In this document: piece after piece, positions 43,357-54,320 of the stretch
How positions within the stretch are numbered: the stretch's first letter is position 1
How the letters are laid out: every line of letters begins with the position of its first letter
DNA from: Larix kaempferi
Lineage: Eukaryota; Streptophyta; Pinopsida; Pinales; Pinaceae
Assembly: GCA_027924585.1 (NCBI GenBank)
Contig: BSBM01001448.1
Span: 248,001-312,000 of the forward strand
Length of the DNA: 64,000 bases
Direction: 5' to 3'
Program-made: the position numbers and the translations under genes
Notes under the pieces: generated by a model
Databases searched by the model: none
Seen by the model: the letters and a program-made list of their open reading frames with translations, nothing else
Told to the model about the DNA's origin: nothing

Positions 43357-44574
43357 AAGAAATAGTTAGTGGTAAGATCAACTGATTTTACCCGGATTGC
43401 AGGACAATTATATAGATTGGGACTAGATGAAGTATTGCGTAGATGCGTACTAGAACATGAGAGACCTATCATAATAGCTGAAGCACATTTAGGAGTATCT
43501 GGAGGACACTATGCAGGGAAATCTACCATGTAGAAAATTTTCAGAGAAGGACTATGGTGGCCTACTATACACAAAGATTCAAAAGAACATTGCAGGAATT
43601 GCGATGTATGGCAAAGAACATGGAATCCATCTCGTAGAGATGAGATGCCATTGATTCCACAGTTGACTTTACAAGCCTTTGATAAATGGGATATTGACTT
43701 TGTGGTACCTATTAACCCACCAGGAAAGAGAATTGGATCGAGATACATCATTACAACTACAGATTATCTAACTATATGGGAAGAAGAAAAACTAGTGAAG
43801 GACTGTAGCGTAGTTACCGTAGCACATTTCATCTTTGAGAACATATTGACAAGGTTTGGATGTACAAAGTTTCTGATGAGTGATCAGGAAACTCATTTCC
43901 TAATGAAAACTGTTGAAACCCTGATGAAATAATTTTAGATCTACCATCAGAAGAATACGCCATATCATCCACAAGCTAATGACACTGTAGAATCCTTTAA
44001 TAAAGTATTGGAGAATGCATTGACCAACGTATGCAATACAAACAGGGATGATTGGGATCTTAAAATACCAGCAGTATTATGGCATATAGAACAACTTGTA
44101 AAAATTTGACATGTCGTACACCTTTCAGGTTAGTATATGGACAAGAATCTGTCATAGCCATGGAATACATAGTACCAATCTCGAGAATTGTGGCATTCAT
44201 AGATATGGTTGATGCTCAGACAATGGATGAAATACTGTTACAATTGATTGGATTGGAGGAAGACCGCTTCATTGTAGGATTTCACCAACAAGTGCTGAAA
44301 GATAGAGAAAAGGTATGGAATGATAGACACATCAAGCACAAATTCTTTCAGGTATGAGACCTTGTTCTCCTCTATGATTGTAAATTTACGAAATTTCCTG
44401 GAAAATTTAGAATGCACTGGTTAGGACCATATACGTTCAAACATGTTACTAATGGTGGTGTAGTACAGTTAGCCACATTACTTGGAGAAAAATTACAAGG
44501 ACTTGTCAATGGGAGTAGACTAAAGCCTTACAGGGATGGCCCTACTCCTACAAAACAAAGTTAAACAACACAAT
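43357..44574 (+). pseudogene. Integrase (element D)
   Basis: It aligns with E: V-L-E-H-E-R-P-I-I-I-A-E-A-H (HHCC finger), H-C-R-N-C-D-V-W with one finger Cys changed to Trp, and the core with D in W-D-I-D-F-V-V-P and D in M-S-D-Q-E-T-H-F. The region of the third catalytic residue reads N-D-T-V-E-S-F-N-K, so the Glu is kept. F-R-L-V-Y-G-Q-E-S-V and the C-terminal part to L-K-P-Y-R-D-G-P follow, with stop TAA at 44572-44574. Stops at about 43550 and 43931-43940 and a deletion near 44085 break it. It would integrate element DNA. Confidence 0.83.
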
Positions 44575-45191
44575 AGTGTTTAAGTGTCAAGTGCAGTTGA
44601 AATTGGACACTAAAAACAGAGAGCAGAGTCCACACACAACAGTTTTGTTATAATGCAAAGTTCACAAGAATTGAAGATGCGCTGTGAAGCACACGGAGCA
44701 AGTTAAGTTGTGAAGTAAAGGAAGGGGGTAGTGTTGCGAAGATTCCATCAAGAGAAGGGGAATGCGAAGTGAACCTCGCCAATCACCTAACCTTTGGTGA
44801 AGCTAGAGGAAACTACCCGTTACAGTTTGGGATGAAAACTAGCCCTTATACAATACTTTTGGGAAACCGGATTTTTCCGCTTTAAGGCATACTTGTTCGT
44901 TGAAGACACATTTAATGAAAGAAAAGGACCAGGATCTAAGCAAGGTTTGGACAACGGACATAGAATTTAATGTTAACCTAGCCATTTTTTGGGCGCATCT
45001 TAGCTGTAGCTATGGCTATAAATAGCAAGGAGTGCATAGTTACCTATTTCACTGTGACTTTTAATTTTTTACCGCAAGTAATTTATGAGATTTTACCAGT
45101 TAAGAACAGAGCATTCCAACAGTTTATGTCTAAGTAAGAAAGCCTACATGAGATATTAAGGAAATTCCAACAGTCTGGTCTATAAGTAGTT
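44575..45191 (+). other. Spacer of D between integrase and accessory ORF
   Basis: This 617-bp region has no reading frame of interest. A pyrimidine-rich stretch (TTTTAATTTTTTACCGCAAG) near 45060 lies in the same position as the CAG acceptor-like site of E, but it is not conserved in sequence. Confidence 0.5.
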
Positions 45192-46782
45192 ATGAAAACA
45201 ACTGTAAAGAAAAAATATCAAGAGAAAGGTGGGACCTCTAGAGCCTCACCACAGCATGCACCCAAAATTAAATAGAAGGATAACTAGAAATCCAAGGAAC
45301 AAGAGAAACTACAGCATGCAAAAATTCCAAAAGAGTATCTGCGAGAGGCCGATTTTGCTGATATCCGAGTACATCCCTCCATGAAGAGATGATGTGGCGG
45401 TGGTAATACTGAAGAAGAATCCACAATATGATATCCCACTACCGCCGATGTCAATTCATGTTCGGGAGAAGGACAATTTGCTAGGCAAGATTCTCGAATG
45501 TAATTAGTTCGCAGATCACGATATGTTGAACGCAAATAAGTATCCACGGTTTCAACTAGATCAATACATGTGTTTAAAGTATGATGAATCCTCTAAGCAA
45601 AAAACCATTCATGCGCAGGATTGGATTGCACCATTGCATTCCTCAGGATTGCTGAACCTATTGAGAATTCTGCATTTTGACCGAAATACAGAGCTTACAA
45701 CAGTTATATGTACATTGTTGTCATGCACGCACCAGGGATACTTGTGGCTAGACTGCAAGATCGATATCAATATTGATATAATATACAGAATTACCCACTT
45801 GAGAAAATGAGGCACTGACCTCGTAACATAATTCGTGGGAAAAAATAAAGACAAAGAACTCGCCAGGAGGATGAAGAGTGAATTCAGATTGGTGAAAGGA
45901 ACCCGCGGCTATATAGAGAATTAATTCAAGATGTTTCAACACGATTCACAGTACAATTGCTCGTAGGAAAAGTACTAAGGAAATGCAGACCGACAGAAGT
46001 GTCGACCGCTGCGATCTCCTTAATTGTTAAGGCTAAGGATGGAGTACAATTCAACTGGGAAACTTACCTGTTGAACGAATTTATGGATGATGTAGCGGAT
46101 GTGCAAGACAATGGATTCTAGTTTAACTACAATTGGATGATAGTCCTCATCGCATTTGTGGGCTGGAAAGAGCCAAAGTACCAATAGAATGTACTGGTGT
46201 TCGCTGGTGACTATTGTGGACCCAGATATGCGAACATGTGGAGTAATTCAAGGCCATAAATACAAAGAGTGAACAATGTGCAGTTGCACACATTTTATGA
46301 GAAACTATGCGAAGTGATCAAGCGCACTTCGCGTATTCCTAAGAAAATAACAAAAACATACATCCGAAAGATGAGATTCAGAGCAGGCCTCCACTCTATC
46401 TTCATACAGCCTAGAGAACCAGCAAACCCAGAATGGTATGAGGGTCAATATTAGTTGGATTCGCATAAGTTTGACCTCATCGTTGAAGATTGACCGCCCG
46501 AATGGAAAATTGATGCACTAGAGACATTGATCATGACATCTGAGGAAACCGCCAATGGAAGCGACAACCAAGAGAAAGAAGAAGATCAATATCAAGAACA
46601 AGAACAACAACAAACTGCTGATTTGATAGCAGGATAAAAGAGGAAGAATCCTAACACGGAGGTGCTAGAGGGATCGAAAAGAAATAAGAAGGAAGCGACT
46701 AAGGCTCCGCTAGATGCGAAGTTGGAAGATGATGACTATGACTGCATCATAGTGAGCATCCATGCATATATAGAAGTGAAAC
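45192..46782 (+). pseudogene. Accessory ORF downstream of integrase (element D)
   Basis: The ATG at 45192 (M-K-T-T-V) matches ATG 58596 of E (M-T-T-P-V). The middle part aligns well: Y-P-R-F-Q-L-D-Q-Y (45538 on), S-G-L-L-N-L-L-R-I-L-H-F, L-L-S-C-T-H-Q-G-Y-L-W-L-D, N-I-D-I-I-Y-R-I-T, G-K-N-K-D-K-E-L. The part around W-M-I-V-L-I-A-F-V-G-W-K-E-P and a basic patch (K-R-K-N-P ... K-R-N-K-K-E) follow, like the nuclear-signal-like patch of E. Frameshifts and stops are frequent. H interrupts it at 46783 before any coiled-coil part. The function is unknown; presence in two diverged copies shows it belongs to the family. Confidence 0.75.
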
Positions 46783-47757
46783 TGTAATACCCATACCCTG
46801 CCTTAGTAATTATTGGCCTCAATATAAATATTATGTTTGTGTGATGTGTGTTTATCCTAGTGTGGAGCTCAAGGACAAGGCCCCACTAGTATATTTTTAA
46901 GGTTTGCTTTCATAGGAAAGTATTTGACAATGGGACTATGCATGTGCTATTAAGCCATGAAATTTTGTAATGAATGTAAATGTTTAATATTGCAATGAAA
47001 TACCCAAAAATCGCTAAGTGAGGTAGCTAATGAGAAGGGGGTGAAGGTATCCACTAAACAGAGGTGAGGGGGTCATGGGATGGTGACCCATCCTACCACT
47101 TGGACAGGAGTAACTGATTTGATTCCCTGTACAGGTACATATTCGGTTACAGGACGTGGAGAAGGTAATCTTGCAGAGGATATTCGAAGGAGATAAAAAT
47201 GGCGTAGAGATCAAAGTTTAGGGTTCCGAAATTTGGTATTTTTGGTTTTGCACTCAGTTCATTCATTCTGTCGGTTGGTTAGAGGATTCATTCTGTTGGA
47301 GAGAGACCCTGAGACACAGAGAGAGCCGAAGTAGTGAAGCCAAATGCCAGAGGAATCCCGCGCGTATGCGTGGTCTTTGAGTAGAAATTTGAAGATGATC
47401 CAAGAGAGGATTATAGGGCGTGAATAGCTTGAGGAAGCTGTGTGAAGCCTGGAATTACGCGAGCAGAAAGTCAAGTTGTGGGACAGAGTTTAGTGCGCAA
47501 CCCTGGAAAACCCTGGAAAGAACCAACTTGTTTAAGTAGATGTAAAAGATTGGGTTTAGGGTGGGAATACTTGACAAACCCGGTGAAGACTAGGATCTCA
47601 TAGAATTAGCAGTAGGAACATCTTCTGCCTACCTTGAATAACACTGGAAGGGAAGGGGTCTTGATGGACTATGCAGTAGAGAAGAGGGACTTCCTTGTGT
47701 TGGGTGAGGTACATAATGTGGGTGTCCTGTCTATTGAGTGGTTGAGATGTCAGTAGC
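46783..47757 (+). mobile_element. LTR H, left part (interrupted by E)
   Basis: It starts TGTAATACCCATACCC inside the accessory ORF of D and shares with G and G2 the block GTGGAGCTCAAGG-CAAGGCCCCA. At 47757 it is cut by element E; its sequence resumes at 62705 after a GTAGC duplication. The start in D is fixed by loss of D similarity, but the far end is outside the window, so I cannot tell whether H is a solo LTR or belongs to a complete element. Confidence 0.75.
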
Positions 47758-49196
47758 TGTTGGAGCCTAGGTCGTAGCTGCGGTAAAGCTGCGAATTTTG
47801 GGGAAAAGACACAAGTATGAAAGGAAAGTGCTAATTTTGGAACAAGCACTAAGTTTTGGGCAAGAAGGAGACGGTGCGCAGTACGGTGCCAGATGGACAA
47901 GCTCAGTAAAGATTATGGACCGGAAATCGCGGAGCTCGCGCGCACGTCATCGAAGAAAGAAGGTGGCTCAGCTACCATAATAAATAAGGCGATGGAGTAG
48001 AGGGCTCAGCTACCCTCATTTAAAGGCTAAGTACAGAAGTTATGGTTGCTCGGATCAAGGAGGAGCAACGGACCAGAGCATTGAAGGCGAAGGACGATCG
48101 CCCATACCCACAATGTGCGCCGGAATTCATGGAGCCTGCAGGAAGCGGCGACATGACTGCAAGCGGCGCCTACAGTACACCTAGCCATGTGCGTGGTTAG
48201 GGTTTTTGGGAATCACTGTTGGGAAAGGCCCACAGTTTTGTAAAGGTGCGACCGCCATGGCCACCTATATATATGAACAATTGTAATGGATAAACGAGAG
48301 CTAGAGTAAGTTGGATGTTAGATAGAGAGAAAGCTAGCAAGTAAGAGTTAGACATTCTTGAGGATAGATCATGTGTTGATTGTCCTTTGGTATGTTTCTA
48401 CTGTGTGTAGAACTAGAGTAGAATCGGATAGCCGAGGAGCTAATCCCTGAGTTGCCAGACAGTCTGTGTGACGTCTGTGCCTTTGTAATCTCTATAGAGA
48501 AGAGACTAGTGAAGAGAAGGGCTCCCAGCTGTGTGCGTGGAGTTTCCTGTAAAGATCTAAGGCTGCAGCTGTGTGCGCAGCATATTGTATAACTTTATGG
48601 TTTTCTGGTTAATATAGACTCCCGTGGACGTGGTTTTCCTTGAGGAGATGAGTTTCACATATATCTTCTTGTTATAATGTTTGCGTGAATGATAACTATT
48701 TAGAGTTCATTATCTGTGTATGCAAGACTCCTGTATTATCTTTGTGACTGTTTGAGCGAGTTGGAAAGGTCCCTTGATAGCTATAAGTGTTAAGTACCGA
48801 AGAAGTAGTAACGCGCGGTCGCTGCTGCGAGAGAAGACTGCGTTACTGCGCTGGATGTGAAGGGCGAGGAAGTATTTAGCGCGTCGACGCAAGGAATAGT
48901 TGCCTTCTGCGCTAGAGAGGAGAAACTGCGCAGTAGGCCTGCCGAGGAAGGAATCCGCGCAGCTGCGCCGAGCGGCCTGCGGGAAAGTCCGATCGCCGAT
49001 ATCTGAGGAACCATTCAAGGAAGAGCAATCTCCGCGTCACCCAGGTTAAGGAAACCTGATTCCTTAACCCCCCCATAGCCACTTCGGGTGAGACCTCGAG
49101 CTGCTGTGCAGCTCGTTGCCGAGAGGGCCAGTGCGCCAAGGGGTTTTGTTGCTGCGCTTCATTAAAACCCGGGTCTGCCCAAGAAAGCAGCCAACA
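47758..49196 (+). mobile_element. 5' LTR of element E (1439 bp)
   Basis: It starts TGTTGGAGCC and ends GCAGCCAACA. TATATATAT at 48266-48274 is the likely promoter. Small open frames inside (for example 47798-47980) are repeated in the other LTR and are not regarded as genes. Confidence 0.94.
48266..48274 (+). promoter_or_regulatory. TATA box in 5' LTR of E
   Basis: TATATATAT is followed by GAACAATTG; the same sequence is at 61774-61782 in the 3' LTR. Confidence 0.6.
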
Positions 49197-49588
49197 AATG
49201 GTTCCGTTGCCTTGTGACTTATTACTGTGAGTTGTTATTTCGGCGACGTGTGAGATACTGTAGCAGTCAACAAATGGTTCCGTTGCCGCGCGAGCGAGAC
49301 TTCTTATTTCAGTAATGAGCGAGATTGACGCGCAACCTAGAGAAAGATAGGAGCCAACAAATGGTTCCGTTGCCTAGTGACCTTGTTATTGTGAGACTTG
49401 TTATTTAGCCGATGCGCGAGATCAAGGAGAACAAATGGTTCTGTTGCTTTGAACCCTGTTGTTGAGCCAACAAATGATTCCGTTGTCTTGCGACTTACTG
49501 TTGTGAGACTTATTATTTCCAAGACATCTGAGATTGTTGCTGAAGCCAGCAAAAGGTTCTGTTACACTGATACTTGCTCAGTTGACAA
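49197..49588 (+). repeat. Leader of E with six copies of the LTR-end/primer-site sequence
   Basis: The phrase (C)CAACAAATGGTTCCGTTGC recurs at TGG positions 49199, 49276, 49362 and 49436, and degenerate at 49475 (TGA) and 49554 (AGG). The spacing is 77, 86, 74, 39 and 79 bp. Each copy contains the last bases of the LTR plus the primer site, followed by TTGTGAC or similar. Confidence 0.85.
49199..49213 (+). other. Primer binding site of E
   Basis: TGGTTCCGTTGCCTT begins 2 bases after the LTR end. It starts with TGG, as a site matching a tRNA 3' CCA must. I cannot name the tRNA; it shares CCGTTGCC with sites ascribed to tRNA-Asp. Confidence 0.6.
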
Positions 49589-51179
49589 ATGTGTTACTGG
49601 AATCCTACAGCTAAAGAAATTGGAGACTGGTTTGATTTAAAGGCTAAAGAGTTCGCTGAACAAGAAAATAGAAGTTCTACGCTCCAAACAGAAGACTGGT
49701 TACAGAAGTATATTTACACTGACCTTCACGAAATTTTCTTTGTTACCTTTGCATTGGAGTTACACGCTTGGATAGCCAAGTTAGCAGATTCTAGACCTAC
49801 TGTGCATATTGATCGACCCGTCGCTTGGACGCCTGAGCTAGTCAGTATTGTGAAGGGGATAGACAATCCTGTGTCCCGCGCAGTAGACTTTTGGTTGAAT
49901 AGTCTATTGAAAGGTTTCATCACCGAGTTTGCAGTAGATACAAGAAAAAGTTTCAGTGAAGCTGAGAGGAATTTCTTCCAAGTACACAGAGGTAAGTTCT
50001 TAAATTCTTTGAACTTATGGATTAAAATGCTTCTGTATGAAAAAGGAAAGCTATGTATTACTTCTGATGAATAGCATAGACAAGTAATGTCCGTAGATTC
50101 TGATAGCGATCCTGAACTTATTGGTTGCACTCGTAGTGGAAAACGGTATAAAGTAGGCCTTGACCAACATTCTTCTGAGTCTAGCCCAGACAATAGTCAA
50201 GTCCCTGGACCAAGCCATATAGAAAGACAAGAAAGTGCTCATATCCCTTATTACCCTTTTACACCGCAAAAGCCAGACAAAGCTCAGTATAACCCCGCAG
50301 TAACACCTTCTAGTAGCCCACACGGTACTTACAGTACCTCTGTACCACCTTTATTTAACCAGCCCAGAAGCACTGCTACAGCAGCCTCACCTCAACCTAA
50401 CACAAGAAGGATGGGTGATGACATGAAGCTACCAACTTTTAGAGGAACAGGGATAGAAGACCCTGAGCAGCACTGGTTCTTATGTGAAGCTATTTGGACA
50501 ATTAAGCAAATTAATGATGATGCTGTTAAACTGGTTCAGTTAGCAACCACACTAAGAGAAAGAGCCTTGACTTGGTTCATGAAATACTCAGCAGCACAGA
50601 ATAGAACGCTTGCTGAGGTGAGAAATGCTATGATTAGAGAATTTAAGAAACCTAAATCAGAATCACAGTGTATAACAGAGCTCAAAGACATCAAACAATT
50701 ACCTACAGAATCAGTATGGGACTTTGACCAGAAGTTCAAAGCCTTGATAGATCAAGTAAGCTTCGAGTTTGCACCACAGCAGCATAAAGAATGGTTCATT
50801 GCTGCGCTGCTTCCACACATTAGACTTCCTCTTATGCAACAGAATCTCAATACTCAGGAACAAGCTCTAGAGATGGCTATGAAACTAGAAGCTTCGCCTA
50901 TTGCGGGAACAAGCAACGATGTTGCGCATTTACAGAACCAATTAGCAAACTTAACCTTGCAAGTGCATGATATTAAGAAAAGCAAGGAGATTAAGGAAGA
51001 AATTTGGTGTACAAAATGTAAAGCCCAAGGTCATTCAAAGGATCATTGTCCCGTTTTTATAGACTATATTGCAACTGGAGCACCTAACCCTTTACCACAG
51101 GCACAAGGGCCTTGGTGTGAAATCTGTAGAACTAGAGGTCATAGACCACAAGAATGCCACTTACTTCAGAAATATGTAC
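49589..51179 (+). pseudogene. Gag of E, N-terminal and capsid part with two CCHC knuckles
   Basis: The frame starts at ATG 49589 (M-C-Y-W-N-P), runs 161 codons of unknown type, meets TAG at 50072-50074 and continues in the same frame. The capsid core spans about 50420-50890: M-K-L-P-T-F-R-G, T-W-F-M-K-Y, M-I-R-E-F-K-K-P, W-D-F-D-Q-K-F-K-A-L, and W-F-I-A-A-L-L-P-H-I-R-L-P-L. The first two knuckles are C-T-K-C-K-A-Q-G-H-S-K-D-H-C (51008-51049) and C-E-I-C-R-T-R-G-H-R-P-Q-E-C (51116-51157). Gag builds the particle. At 51179 the frame is interrupted by solo LTR G2 with duplication TGTAC, and continues at 52805. Confidence 0.88.
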
Positions 51180-52804
51180 TGTCACGTCCCCATTTTGACC
51201 CCCTTTGTAAATGATGTAAATATTGTAACTTAATCATGGTGAGGAGCTCAAGGCCAAGGCCCCACCATTGATTTAGCGTTTATGTATCGGCAATTAAAAT
51301 AGATGCCTATGGTTCCTGTGCGAGATGGGCACAATGTATATAAGACATCATGTAAATACGAAATTTTAATGCAAAATACCCACAACTAGCTATGCAATGC
51401 AACAAAAGAGAAGGGGCATGGTTCTACAAGGAAAAGGGAGGGAAACTATTCAAACCCTTGAGCCAATGGTATTAATCCATGTGTCAATGGGGAAACCCAT
51501 AAACCACCAACTACCCATTTTGTCTCATGTACCCAATCATTTAATTCTTCCAAGAAATTGGTTAAGGCAGTTAATGCCTTGGGAATGAAAGAGTATGGGC
51601 AAGTCAGATTTTCGTGCATGGGCAAGCTACCAACCTGAAAATCGTATTTTTGGCTTGCTGGGCAAGAAAACCCCCACGAAATGCTACCCAAGGCCATTCC
51701 TCATGCATTACGTTCTTCCTCTCACGCAGCTTGAGCTCACAAGAAGTTATCCTCACGTTTTTCACCATAACCCTGTGTTTTTCCATGCCCAGGAACTCGT
51801 TTTTGGATTGTGCAACAGCTGGGGAAGGAGGGACGCGAATTGGGATCGAGGGTGAGGGCGTTTTTGGCCCTAGGGCGTTTTTCTGGAATGGGTTTTGTTT
51901 CCCCAGTCGAAATTCCAAAGTGCCAACACGTTTTGAGTCTACCCACGTTTTTCTGAAGTCCAGGAAACCCCATCTCATGCATCCCACTGTTGGAAACGTT
52001 TTCTCATGCTCAACCAGTGTAGGTTGCTGTTAGGTGGATCCCTGTTTTGTTTGGAACCCATGAGCAAGAAACTGGAATGGTAGTGGACAGAATTGGCTTG
52101 ATAAACCTAGTGTAGGGAGTATCCTCTCAAGAAGATTAAGAGGGCTGGCTACTTTTCTATGCACACCCTGAGAGCACTAGAGAGGAAGGTATGGCTTGAG
52201 GGACTGTATGGCAGTGAAGAGAATACTTCCTGGTGTTGGGTGTGTAGGCATTGTGAGTGCCAAGCTAGATAGATCTGAGAGAGGTACCCATAGCTCTGTG
52301 GTTGAGCTCACTAGCTTAGCAATTCTTCCTTCCCATCTCCTAGCAGCCTGATAAACCCAATTGTAGATTGGCTTGGCTCATTTTGGTGTATGTTTGGCTA
52401 TGTGTGAGTCTGTTGTTCCCTGGTTCCTTGTAGAGATCATGCCCAGCTCGGGGGTGGCAGTGGTGCCGAAAGATTGAGGAGCACACTGGCCTACGGTTGG
52501 GTGGAACGTTGCAGTTGCATAGCAAGTTGCGTGGGACTGCCTTATTGAGATAAGTATTCTCTTGTGTAAATTGGCAATTATCATTTGATGAACATCTTAA
52601 ATGTATGATGGATGTGAAATTCTTATTACTCCGCTGTGATTTCTGATAATTATGCATCTTCATATCTCTCTTATGTATTATGTGAATGTGTATGCATTTT
52701 TATTCTTCAATTTGAATGTTTGATTTCAATGTATGGGGCTGGATGCCCGGTTCAACCGTCACGATCCTCTCCATCTAGCTTGTTGGATGGGAGGGGACGT
52801 GACA
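51180..52804 (+). mobile_element. Solo LTR G2 (1625 bp) inside gag of E
   Basis: It starts TGTCACGTCCCC and ends GGGGACGTGACA, a perfect 12-base inverted pair, with TGTAC at 51175-51179 and 52805-52809. It is the same family as G and H and contains no gene. The inserted length plus duplication (1630 bp) shifts the gag frame by one, as seen. Confidence 0.9.
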
Positions 52805-53618
52805 TGTACAAACTCCAAAGAATCTATATTGTAATTTCTGTAAATCAGTAGGTCATGATGAGAACAATTGTAGAGCATATGATCTTATGATAGAAAGGAA
52901 GCATGATGTTTATAGGGTACAAGCAGAGACACCAGGACCCACAGCAGGTCCACCTTATGACCAAACTCGGGACGCCCGAGCAGGAAATTACAGGGGACGC
53001 GGACGCACAACAAATTTTGGTCGTGGAAGAGGACAGATCACTTGTTATAATTGCGGAACACAAGGTCATTTTGCCAGGGATTGCCAAAATCCTACAACCC
53101 TCTGCAGGTATTGTAAATCTTCTGACCATATCATTGAAGAATGCCCTCAGTTACAGGCTAAGATGCAACCAAAGACCCCACAGGTCAATCAAAATATTCA
53201 GTTGATTGCAGCAGAAAAAAGAGAACCAGACCCTACAGTTAATATAGTGACACGCAGTGGAGCAACCACTGGTGCGCAAGAGATGGGAACGGGAAAGCAA
53301 GCGACGCAATGGGTGCGCCGCACTAATATTAAACCAGCCCCACTTAACCTGCAGAAGCAAAAAGAAGCATTCAAGCAAGCTCAAGAGTATTTCTCAGATC
53401 CGAGAACTTCAAGTTCTGCCGCAATCCCGCAGAACAATATTAGATCGCAAGTGCTAAGACAAGACAACCTGGTACAAGAACAGGCCACTACAGCTGGAAG
53501 GCCTGACGACGAGCATGCACTAGGCAGTGTTCATGCGTTCCTGCGACAATGTTTAAAATTGTTGCGCAATGAAAAGGTAACTCTAGAACTCCAACACCTG
53601 TTGGATCAGTGCCAATAG
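52805..53618 (+). pseudogene. Gag of E, C-terminal part with three more CCHC knuckles
   Basis: It continues gag after G2. Knuckles are C-N-F-C-K-S-V-G-H-D-E-N-N-C (52830-52871), C-Y-N-C-G-T-Q-G-H-F-A-R-D-C (53043-53084) and C-R-Y-C-K-S-S-D-H-I-I-E-E-C (53103-53144). Between the third and fourth is an R-G-R-G-R-rich stretch. After them come N-Q-N-I-Q-L-I-A-A-E-K and W-V-R-R-T-N-I-K, as in D. The frame ends at TAG 53616-53618; in D the matching codon is CAT, so the stop looks acquired. With the two knuckles before G2 this gag has five, compared with one or two in most gypsy families. The Arg/Gly-rich stretch probably adds RNA binding. Confidence 0.87.
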
Positions 53619-54320
53619 TTTGCTTCGATGAACACACCGCAGTGTGCTGTTCACCAGATTAGGAGTCACATTAGAACTGGAAAAGAGATGAGGCTTACAG
53701 CGTAGATTGGAGCATTTGAAATGGATGAAGTCATGTTAGATTTGGGCTCCGAAGCCAATGTTCTCACTATGCAGACATGGGAACAGATGGGAAGCCCTCA
53801 GCTTACGAGATCCCCTATCCAGCTAAGACTCGCAAATCAGCAACGAGTCTCTCCATTGGGCAGATTACCCAATGTACCTATTGATATTGAAGGAGTTAGA
53901 AGTTCTGCAGATTTTGAGGTAATCAAAATCATGGACGATAGTAGACCATACCCAGCACTTTTAGGAATAGACTGGGCATTTGACAATTTGGCTGTCATTA
54001 ATTTGAAGAAAAGACAGATGACCTTTGAGGATGACCAGATTAGGTTCATCGCACCACTTGATCCTATTCAAGGACCAAGGTATATAGAACCCATTCGCGC
54101 AGAAGAGGAAGCACGCCACATGGAAAGTTTGTACCAAATGACTACTAATCACAGTGACTATGTCAACCCCACAGCAGACGGCCATCTCAGCTGGCGATGC
54201 GATAGCTCGTGCACATCAGACTCAGATACAGGATTGGAAAACTGGCAGAATCGTTTACATGAGGTTTCTGCAAGACGTTGCGCAATGATGACTAAATCCA
54301 TTCGATGGATTGTCACATAA
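53619..54320 (+). pseudogene. Aspartic protease (element E)
   Basis: It is in the same frame as gag. After TAG 53703-53705 (CAG in D) comes the active site M-L-D-L-G-S-E-A-N-V-L, with the Asp at 53739-53741, then Q-M-G-S-P-Q-L, R-L-A-N-Q-Q-R, F-E-V-I-K-I-M-D-D-S-R-P-Y-P-A-L-L-G-I-D-W. The D-L-G form instead of D-S/T-G is known from Athila-like plant gypsy proteases. After this fold comes W-R-C-D-S-S-C and a stop TAA at 54318-54320, where D has a Glu codon. The enzyme would cut Gag-Pol. Confidence 0.82.

Larger units (their letters stand above)
31124..46782 (+). mobile_element. Element D: degraded gypsy retrotransposon, split by B, F, G and H
   Basis: D is the deepest host element. Its gag knuckle region starts right after the LTR of B (31124). 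F interrupts it at 31609/38961 and G at 41147/42708, and H starts at 46783. Protein text follows element E throughout: two CCHC knuckles, protease, remnant of a second gag-like domain, RT, RNase H, integrase, accessory ORF. The 5' part lies left of the window (beyond B) and the 3' end right of it (beyond H). Many stops and deletions show great age. Confidence 0.87.

Noticed and set aside
47798-47980. 60-codon frame in the LTR of E, repeated in the other LTR
   Set aside because: The repetition follows from LTR identity. It lies upstream of the TATA box and shows no domain.
48710-49139. Frames on the - strand of the E LTR (102, 75 and 74 codons)
   Set aside because: They are present in both LTRs only because the LTRs are copies; composition follows GCGC-rich LTR sequence and no domain is seen.
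51446-52033. Frames of 80-139 codons inside G2 (and similar in G)
   Set aside because: They overlap each other on both strands inside a solo LTR, are not conserved between G and G2, and show no domain.
53616-53618. TAG between gag and protease of E as a programmed readthrough signal
   Set aside because: Element D has a sense codon (CAT) at this position and several other stops occur in the same frame, so ordinary decay is the simpler explanation.
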